64,000 nt of DNA from Micropruina sp. (lineage in GTDB: Bacteria > Actinomycetota > Actinomycetes > Propionibacteriales > Propionibacteriaceae). The stretch spans positions 186,001-250,000 of the forward strand of contig JADJVZ010000014.1 in the NCBI GenBank assembly GCA_016716635.1. Direction: 5' to 3'. The notes under the pieces are model-generated. The model was not told the origin of the DNA and made no database searches. It saw only the letters and a list, made by a program, of their open reading frames with translations. How positions within the stretch are numbered: position 1 is the first letter of the stretch; every line of letters begins with the position of its first letter. Both the position numbers and the translations under genes were made by a program. This document shows positions 54,137 through 64,000 of the stretch, one piece after another.

Positions 54137-54505
54137 TTAACCCTTCTTCGCGCCGTAGCGGCTGCGAGCCTGCTTGCGGTTCTTGACGCCCTGGGTGTCG
54201 AGCGCGCCGCGGATGATCTTGTAGCGGACACCGGGAAGGTCCTTCACACGGCCACCGCGGACAAGCACCATCGAGTGCTCCTGCAGGTTGTGGCCGACGC
54301 CCGGGATGTAGGCGGTCACCTCAACACCGGAGGACAGCCGGACGCGCGCCACCTTGCGGAGGGCCGAGTTCGGCTTCTTCGGTGTCGTGGTGTAAACGCG
54401 GGTGCAAACCCCACGGCGCTGGGGCGAGCCCTTGAGCGCAGGCGTCTTGTTCTTGCTGACCTTGTCAGCGCGGCCCTTGCGGACCAACTGCTGGATGGTG
54501 GGCAC
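54137..54505 (-). CDS. rpsL: Ribosomal protein S12
   Basis: 122 aa. The [10 protein letters not shown] segment contains the streptomycin-site lysine (K at the usual 43 position), and the later [13 protein letters not shown] is intact, so the sequence is wild-type-like for streptomycin sensitivity. GTG start at 54505. First gene of the str operon. Confidence 0.98.
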   Translation of the reverse strand: MPTIQQLVRKGRADKVSKNKTPALKGSPQRRGVCTRVYTTTPKKPNSALRKVARVRLSSGVEVTAYIPGVGHNLQEHSMVLVRGGRVKDLPGVRYKIIRGALDTQGVKNRKQARSRYGAKKG

Positions 54506-54691
54506 CGGTCGGTATCTCTTTCCTCGTGGCTGATCACGTCCCGAGGGACGCAGTCGGTGGGCGCAACGCGACGTTGGGCCGAGTGTCTGGGTCTCAGGCA
54601 CGCTCGTTGCGTTACTAGCCGTGCGCGCCAGCGTCCGGTGAGGCCGGTCTGCGGCACGCACGATGGTTCGGTCTCCCGAACACAAGGACTA

Positions 54692-54720
54692 AGGCTAGTC
54701 GCCCGGCAGAGGACCGTCAA
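54692..54720 (-). promoter_or_regulatory. Promoter of the str operon
   Basis: On the minus strand TTGACG (54720-54715) and TAGCCT (54697-54692) are separated by 17 bp, a good sigma-A-type pattern about 190 bp upstream of rpsL. Confidence 0.6.
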
Positions 54721-55480
54721 AACGTCGACGAGACTCACGTGAAGTCCCCGCATGGGTAGGGGCCGTGCCTCACACATTTTCCCCCGGGAAGCTGGCCCGG
54801 CACCGTCATGAAGGACGGCCAGGGTTCACGATTTCAAGCTGGGTTCCATTCGGCAAGCCGTCACATCCCCGCGAGCCTCCGCTGTGGAGTTGACATCCAC
54901 GACGGACCCTGACGGGGATGTGAAGGATAGGCCTGTGGGTGGGTGGGTGGGTTTCGGGGTGCCCCGCTGACAGGCGCGGGCCACCGGCTTCGGCGCTCAA
55001 AACAGCCCCGCCAACGGCCCTCATGGAGCTGACATCCACGAGCGGCCCTGACGGGGCTGTCTTGGTCATGGTCTGTGTCGGGTGGGCGAGTTTCGGGGTG
55101 CCCCGCTGCTCATTGTTCGACGCCGTCCCCGCCCGTCAAGAGCTCCTGCGGCGTCCCTTCGGGATGGCTCGCCACCCTTGACTGCCAGGACCCCGGCGCC
55201 ATCTTGGGCAGCGATGGGTTCACCCCTCGATGTGGGCGGTCCGGCGTGTCGCCCGAAACATCCTCCGCAGCAGCCTTCGTGGAGCCCATCCACGATCAGC
55301 CGAACGGGGATGTCTTGGTCAGCGCGAGGGGCGCTTCGGGTCAGCATGTCGGCTGACGTCGGTGTCCCGACCCTCACGCGAATCATGCAGGTTTCCGACG
55401 CTGATGAGATCCACGAGAAGCAAGGGGCACATTCAGTTCGATTTGGGTGCGGAAACCACGGGCGAAAGCCAGCCCTCCCG

Positions 55481-55548
55481 ACCTTGCTTGCGGTAGTCGT
55501 CTTTGCTGCCGATATTTCGGCAGCAAAGACGACTACCGCAAGCAAGGT
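55481..55548. repeat. Dispersed hairpin element, copy 3 (perfect 32-bp arms)
   Basis: 55481-55512 and 55517-55548 are perfectly complementary around TATT. It shares loop and CAGCAAAGACGACTA with the element at 17486-17558. Confidence 0.85.
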
Positions 55549-55679
55549 GAACAAGAGTGACGAGTGGGACGAACATCGCCGAGGCGAGCGTCGGCCAGCA
55601 CGCGCGCCCCACCAACACTTTGGCTGGCCCAGGTGGAGGGGAGCACCAATTGCTCCCGAGGTGAGCGGACCCTCAGCTT

Positions 55680-55938
55680 GCCCATGTGGAGGGGGGAACC
55701 CATCGCTGCCTTCAATGACGCCGGGGACCCGACAGTCAAGGGTGGCCGCAGGCCATCGCGAAGCGACGCCGAAGGCGCCCTTGACGGGCGGGGGTGGCGT
55801 CGAACAATGAGCAGCCGGGCACCCCGAAACCCGCCCGGCCGACACAGACCATGACCAAGACAGCCCCGTCAGGGCCGCTCGTGGATGTCAGCTCCATGAA
55901 CGCCGCTGACGGGGCCGTTTCGGGCGACAAACCGGACA
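55680..55938 (+). repeat. 259-bp tandem repeat, unit 1
   Basis: The first 136 bp (55680-55815) are identical to 55939-56074; the rest of the unit is similar but diverged. Confidence 0.85.
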
Positions 55939-56197
55939 GCCCATGTGGAGGGGGGAACCCATCGCTGCCTTCAATGACGCCGGGGACCCGACAGTCAAGG
56001 GTGGCCGCAGGCCATCGCGAAGCGACGCCGAAGGCGCCCTTGACGGGCGGGGGTGGCGTCGAACAATGAGCAGCGGGGCACCCCGAACCCGCCCACCCGA
56101 TACAAACCATGACCAAGACAGCCCCCGCCAGGGGCACTCATGGATGTCAGCTCCATGAAGGCCACTGACGGGGCCGTTTTGAGCGCCGAGGCCGGTC
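55939..56197 (+). repeat. 259-bp tandem repeat, unit 2
   Basis: Second copy at an offset of exactly 259 bp. It ends just before the TMEM175-type gene stop. Confidence 0.85.
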
Positions 56198-56211
56198 GCC
56201 CACACCTGGCG

Positions 56212-56874
56212 TCAGGCGTCCGCGGTCAGCTGCTGCCGGCGCCGGACCAACCGGACGACCATGCTGTGGATTGGACCGACGAACGCCAGCACGGCCAGCG
56301 AAAAGAACCCGAAGCTGGGGCTAAGCCCGAGGCTTGGAATGATCATGGCGATCGCCAAGGCGCACACGTACAGCCCGGACACCACCCAGGAGACACTGGC
56401 ACGCTCCCAACCGAAGGATCCCGGAACCACCTGCCACTCCGGATGACGCCAGATCAAGGCTGCCATGAGGGACATGACGAAGGACGTTGCTGTCATAGTC
56501 CCGATATAAAGGCCAAGGATTCCGCGATCGGTGACGGTCTCATACATCAGCGCCGAGGGGATCTGCAGGAAGACGACCAGCGCCATCCAGAGCAGGTTGA
56601 GCACCATGAGCGGCCCTGGGAAGCGAGCAACATAGGTCATTACGCGATTGTGGGTGACCCAGAATGAGGCCAGGACGGCGAAGCTCGCGACGAAGCTGAT
56701 GATCTGAGCCCAGTGTTCTCCCAGCCACTGCGACGCCCTCAGATCGCCCGGAATATCTTTGGGTACCCCCTCCAAGAGGGGCAGCACTAGCAAGGTCAGG
56801 GCGATGGCGACAACTGCGTCCGTAAAGAACAGCGGACGCTCGGGGTTATCGGGACGCGGCCCTTCCGTTTGCAT
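56212..56874 (-). CDS. TMEM175-type (DUF1211) potassium channel-like protein
   Basis: 220 aa, six helices. The filter-lining first helix reads FFTDAVVAIALTLLVLPL, close to the FSDAVFAIAITLL signature of bacterial TMEM175; the common Ser is replaced by Thr. Bacterial members are tetrameric K+ channels. No operon partner apart from a 24-bp gap to the EamA gene. Confidence 0.88.
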   Translation of the reverse strand: MQTEGPRPDNPERPLFFTDAVVAIALTLLVLPLLEGVPKDIPGDLRASQWLGEHWAQIISFVASFAVLASFWVTHNRVMTYVARFPGPLMVLNLLWMALVVFLQIPSALMYETVTDRGILGLYIGTMTATSFVMSLMAALIWRHPEWQVVPGSFGWERASVSWVVSGLYVCALAIAMIIPSLGLSPSFGFFSLAVLAFVGPIHSMVVRLVRRRQQLTADA

Positions 56875-56898
56875 ACCTCACCCTAACGGCGGCGGCGC

Positions 56899-57843
56899 CT
56901 ACGTCCCGTCAGCGGGGCGTAAGTCGCTGGTCGGGGGTACGAGTTCGTCCACGGCCAATCCGGGCTCCATGGCGTGGGGTGGGGCTCCGATTTGGGCCAA
57001 GAGGATGCCAGCGAGCATGAGGGCGCAGCCGACATAGCCGCGCAAGGTCATGGTCTCGCCTAGCAGCAGGGCTCCACCGAGGGCGGCAAAGAAGGCCTCC
57101 AGGCTCATGATGAGCGCCGCCACGGACGCTCGCGCCCCGGCCTGGCCGACCACCTGCAACGTGAAGCCGACGCCCACCGACATGATGCCGCCGTAGGCAA
57201 TAGGGAGCGCCGCCTGAACCATGCCGGCGAAAGGGTGCGGCTGGGTCGTGACCGCCACGATCGTGCTCAGGGCGGCGCAGACCACGAATTGGACGAACGC
57301 CAGCCGCAGCGGATCAACGCGCCGACTGAAGTACTCGATACTCAAGATGTGCGCGGTCCAGCAGACGCTGCCGACAAGAACCAGGGCGTCGCCGGCGCCC
57401 ATGGAAAAGCCGTCGGTCACGGTCAGCAGGTAGAGCCCGCTCATCGCGGCAACCACCCCGAGCCACAGCCAGCGGCTGGGCCGGTGCCCCTGCAGCAGCC
57501 CCACCAGCGGCACGGTCACGATGTACAAACCGGTGACGAACCCGGCGTTACCTGCCGTCGTCCGCTCCACGCCCAACTGCTGAAAGGTGGAGCCGGCGAA
57601 GAGAATGACGCCGACGACGAACCCGGGAAGCAGCACCCCACGCCAGGGGTGCGGGCGGGTGCCACCGCGGCGCCCCAGAAGCACCATCACCGGGAGCAGC
57701 GAGAGTGCCCCCAGAACGAAGCGAGCGGCGTTGAAACTGAAGGCATCCACAAACTCCGCGCCGGCGCGCTGGGCCACGAACGCCAAACCCCAAATGGCGG
57801 CGGCGATCGTGAGCAGGAGGTAGGAACGGGCGGTGCGGGACAC
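56899..57843 (-). CDS. EamA/DMT-family transporter
   Basis: 314 aa, ten helices in two EamA repeats (AAIWGLAFVAQRAG near the N-terminus; SLEAFFAALGGALLLGE in the second half). Likely exports a small metabolite; substrate unknown. It starts 4 bp after the helR stop, so the two are co-transcribed. Confidence 0.9.
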   Translation of the reverse strand: MSRTARSYLLLTIAAAIWGLAFVAQRAGAEFVDAFSFNAARFVLGALSLLPVMVLLGRRGGTRPHPWRGVLLPGFVVGVILFAGSTFQQLGVERTTAGNAGFVTGLYIVTVPLVGLLQGHRPSRWLWLGVVAAMSGLYLLTVTDGFSMGAGDALVLVGSVCWTAHILSIEYFSRRVDPLRLAFVQFVVCAALSTIVAVTTQPHPFAGMVQAALPIAYGGIMSVGVGFTLQVVGQAGARASVAALIMSLEAFFAALGGALLLGETMTLRGYVGCALMLAGILLAQIGAPPHAMEPGLAVDELVPPTSDLRPADGT

Positions 57844-57847
57844 CGCG

Positions 57848-59914
57848 TCAGGGTATCGGTCCTTGTGAATCAGGACGCGCAGCGGTGACGCCCGGTGGGA
57901 CGTTCACGTCGAGCTCCGGCGGCAACGGACCCTCGTGGACGATCGTCAGCGACGTGACCGCCCGGGTGAGGCAGACGTAGAGCCGTCGAAGGCCCGTGAG
58001 TTCGTCGGGTTCGGCGGCCACGATGGCAGCCGGTTCCAGCACCACCACGTGGTCGAACTCGAGGCCCTTCGCCAGGCTTGCGGGCACGACCTCCACGTGG
58101 GCCACAAACTCCGGCGCCCCGGCGATCAGGGCGTGGTCGATCGCGGCGTCGGAGAGCGCCGTCGTGATCGCGGCTACGTGGTCGTCGGCGACGATGAGCC
58201 CTACCGAGCCCTCCCGTCCCGCAGCCCGGCGGACAGCCGCCACCACACTCGTCAGCCCACCCGTCACTAGCTCGAGGTCACCGGGCGAGCGTCGTACGGA
58301 GCGGGGTGGCACCAGCCCCGGCGCGATCAACGGGAGCAACTGGGACGCATAGGCCAGCACGGCGGCGGGCACCCGGAAGCCCTCGGTGAGTTCCGTGAGC
58401 TCCGCGTCAGGTTTGCCGAGATGGCCGAGCGCCTCGGGCCAGGTCGCCGCGGCCCACGGGGTCGTGCCCTGTGCCAGGTCCCCCAGCACCGTCACGGAGC
58501 CGGTGCTGGCGCGTCGTCCCACGGCCCGCAGCATCATCGGCGAGAGGTCCTGCGCCTCGTCCAGCACCACATGGCCCAGCGAAGGCGTCCGGCTGAGCAG
58601 GTCGCCGATCTCGTCGAGCAGGACGACGTCGGCGAGCGTCCAACGAGCGGTGCGGGGGGTGCGCGGCGGACGCTGCCAGACGAGGACGTCCTGCTCAGCG
58701 TCGGACAAGATGCCCTCGGCGGCGACCCGAAGCGCTTCGCGGTCGGAGAGCAGGTCGAAGAGAACGGCGCGAGCGTCCAAGGCGGGCCACAACGCGGCCA
58801 CAGCCGCCTTGACGGCGGGCGTCCGGGCCACGGCCGACTGGACGCGATCGTCCGTGCTCTCCCCCATCCCCTCAAGCCGCAGCAGGACCTCGTGAGCGAG
58901 GCGCTGCGCCAGCAGCGCGCGCCCGGCCGTGTAGCGCACGCCCGTCGCCCGCAGCGCGGCCACCGTGGCATTCTGGCGGCCCGTAGTGACCCGGATCTGC
59001 CACGACCCACGCGGCACCACCAGCGTCTCGCTCGCGTCCCGCAGACGCGACCACACGGCCCGCTGGACCACCTCGGCGAGGCGGGCGTCCCCCTTGAGGA
59101 CGGCCACCGGCGCCGCCTCCGTCCCCGTCACCTCCACGCCGGTCGCCGACCTCACCATCGACTCGACAGTCTCCTGGGTGGCGTCGATTTCGCCGAGGGC
59201 GGGCAGCACGTCCCGGATGTAGGACAAGAAGCTCTCGTTCGGCCCTACCACCATGACCCCCGAGCGCGACAGCTGGTCGCGGTAGGCGTAGAGCAGGTAG
59301 GCGGCGCGATGCAGGCCGACGGCCGTTTTACCGGTGCCGGGGGCGCCCTGGATGCACACGGAGCGGGCCAGGTCGGTGCGGACCAACGCATCCTGATCCG
59401 GTTGGATCGTCGCCACGATGTCGCGCATCGGACCCGTGCGCGGACGCTCGATCTCGTCCGCCAGCAGCCGACTCTCACCGACCACCCCGCGATCGAGGTG
59501 CTCGTCCTCGTAAGCCGTCAGGCGTCCGTGGGAGAAGCCGAAGCGGCGCCGCGACCGCACCCCCATGGGGTCAACGGGGCTGGCCCGGTAAAACGGACGA
59601 GAAACCGGCGCGCGCCAGTCCACGACCAGCGGATCACCGCCGAGTTCGCCACTGATATGCCGGCGCCCGACGTAAAGGGTTTCGTCGAGTTCGGCACCGA
59701 GGTCCCGGGCGTAGTCCAGGCGTCCGAAGAACAAGGGCACGGTCGGGTCGTCTTCGAGGGCCCGCATCCGGCGGTACAGCACCTGCTTGAGGACTTCGGT
59801 GGAGACCGCATTGCCTCCGAACACCTGCAGGCCAGCGACCGCTTCCCGCATCGCGTGGAGCGCTTGCCGGGAGTCTTCCAGGTGTGTGCGCTCAGCCGTA
59901 AGGACGTCATTCAT
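57848..59914 (-). CDS. helR: HelR/HelD-type RNA polymerase recycling ATPase
   Basis: 688 aa UvrD-like ATPase. An N-terminal coiled region (1-40) precedes PLFFGRLDYARDLGAELDETLYVGRRHI and the Walker A GAPGTGKTAVGLHRAAYLLY; the DEAQ box is VVLDEAQDLSPMML; the C-terminal helicase motif is GLEFDHVVV. Actinobacterial HelD/HelR proteins remove stalled RNA polymerase from DNA and can give rifampicin tolerance. It lies directly downstream of rpoC, its functional partner, on the same strand. Confidence 0.88.
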   Translation of the reverse strand: MNDVLTAERTHLEDSRQALHAMREAVAGLQVFGGNAVSTEVLKQVLYRRMRALEDDPTVPLFFGRLDYARDLGAELDETLYVGRRHISGELGGDPLVVDWRAPVSRPFYRASPVDPMGVRSRRRFGFSHGRLTAYEDEHLDRGVVGESRLLADEIERPRTGPMRDIVATIQPDQDALVRTDLARSVCIQGAPGTGKTAVGLHRAAYLLYAYRDQLSRSGVMVVGPNESFLSYIRDVLPALGEIDATQETVESMVRSATGVEVTGTEAAPVAVLKGDARLAEVVQRAVWSRLRDASETLVVPRGSWQIRVTTGRQNATVAALRATGVRYTAGRALLAQRLAHEVLLRLEGMGESTDDRVQSAVARTPAVKAAVAALWPALDARAVLFDLLSDREALRVAAEGILSDAEQDVLVWQRPPRTPRTARWTLADVVLLDEIGDLLSRTPSLGHVVLDEAQDLSPMMLRAVGRRASTGSVTVLGDLAQGTTPWAAATWPEALGHLGKPDAELTELTEGFRVPAAVLAYASQLLPLIAPGLVPPRSVRRSPGDLELVTGGLTSVVAAVRRAAGREGSVGLIVADDHVAAITTALSDAAIDHALIAGAPEFVAHVEVVPASLAKGLEFDHVVVLEPAAIVAAEPDELTGLRRLYVCLTRAVTSLTIVHEGPLPPELDVNVPPGVTAARPDSQGPIP

Positions 59915-60026
59915 GGCGCCAGCTCCTTCCCTCAAGGTTCCAGGCCAAACGCCCGACTCTAGGCGACCCCTCCTGGTTCGTCCAAATCGCAGGAGCACAC
60001 AGCGCGCGGAGCAACCCGAGAAACAG

Positions 60027-60058
60027 CAGTGGGCGCCCCCCGAAGGGGACGCCCACTG
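60027..60058 (-). terminator. Terminator of rpoC
   Basis: CAGTGGGCG (60027-60035) pairs with CGCCCACTG (60050-60058), with inner C/G pairing, 12 bp past the stop. Confidence 0.8.
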
Positions 60059-60069
60059 GTGAACGCTGT

Positions 60070-63948
<3,879 letters not shown>

Positions 63949-63970
63949 GTTTTTACCCTTTTCTCCTGCG

Positions 63971-64000
63971 CTACAGGATGTTGTGCTCATGTCCGGTTTC
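63971..64000 (-). CDS. Possible 3' end of rpoB (partial)
   Basis: A frame reading ...[13 protein letters not shown] ends at 63971, 22 bp before rpoC. Only ten codons are visible; assignment rests on the usual rpoB-rpoC order. Confidence 0.3.
   Translation of the reverse strand, partial: ETGHEHNIL

Larger units (their letters stand above)
54830..56211. repeat. Noncoding tandem and inverted repeat region
   Basis: About 1.4 kb with no credible gene. Similar blocks occur forward (55680-55938, 55939-56197) and, more diverged, inverted on the left (about 54850-54965 and 54998-55262), with a perfect hairpin (55481-55548) near the centre. Internal marks are GCCCCGTCAG/CTGACGGGGC stems and CATCCACGAG/CTCGTGGATG. 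Long open frames exist on both strands only because the DNA is palindromic. Confidence 0.8.

Noticed and set aside
55066..55845. Long open frames on both strands (also 55082-55810)
   Set aside because: The DNA is palindromic and repeated, the translations mirror each other, and there is no ribosome-binding site or known domain.
55680..56197. Possible CRISPR-like array
   Set aside because: Only two 259-bp units, no short direct repeats with unique spacers, and no cas genes.

Overview
The window is high-GC DNA from a Gram-positive actinobacterium. The str operon (rpsL-rpsG-fusA-tuf), rpoC starting with GTG and the VLDVNF N-terminus, a HelR-type RNA polymerase recycling ATPase next to rpoC, many GTG starts and many 4-bp ATGA/GTGA overlaps all fit. 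The mannose-family fructose PTS, the NnrS/nitrite reductase genes and the EF/RNAP sequences would suit Propionibacteriales (Propionibacteriaceae-like), but I cannot fix the genus from sequence alone.

Layout. 0-9.1 kb: end of an ABC exporter, an IMPACT/YigZ protein divergent from an RNase H-DUF4440 fusion, an SDR, a MacB-type ABC efflux pair, a NarL-type response regulator divergent from two translationally coupled histidine kinases, and a RidA protein. 9.1-17.4 kb: a fructan locus, with a complete mannose/fructose-type PTS (EIIA-B-C-D), a HAD phosphatase, a small membrane protein, a LacI regulator and a secreted GH32 levanase/inulinase-like enzyme. Extracellular hydrolysis would feed fructose to the PTS, as in Bacillus lev-sacC, but with a LacI repressor. 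17.4-21.7 kb: DUF2249 protein, NnrS-like membrane protein and a membrane-cupredoxin-NirK fusion, a likely nitrite/NO module. 21.7-27.6 kb: LtrA, two MDR dehydrogenases, an XRE regulator and a DHA2 efflux pump.

27.6-36.6 kb is an accessory region: three PIN (VapC-type) toxin-antitoxin pairs, higBA, a barstar-like inhibitor, a HEPN/DUF5343 pair, small orphan genes and an intact ISL3 element with an 8-bp target duplication. Three extra copies of the 3' end of ychF (each coding VEFR...stop, at 30961, 32582 and 35345) lie downstream of the real ychF end at 36583. Each is joined to the same conserved palindromic arm. I read this as a stack of integrase-less cassettes inserted one after another at the ychF 3' end, each restoring the gene's last codons. 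This is the most interesting finding in the window.

36.6-50 kb: ychF, an alanine-type aminotransferase, a redox operon (low-complexity secreted protein, ApbE, ferric-reductase-like membrane protein, NuoF-like protein, ferredoxin), an OmpR/EnvZ-type pair flanked by two small secreted proteins, a flavin-binding protein, GNAT, gltX, a PfkB sugar kinase. 50-54.7 kb: str operon with a recognisable promoter. 54.8-56.2 kb: 1.4 kb of noncoding tandem and inverted repeats around a perfect 68-bp hairpin, which belongs to a small dispersed hairpin family (also at 17.5 and 37.8 kb). 56.2-64 kb: TMEM175-type channel, EamA transporter, HelR and rpoC. I found no tRNA, rRNA or CRISPR array.
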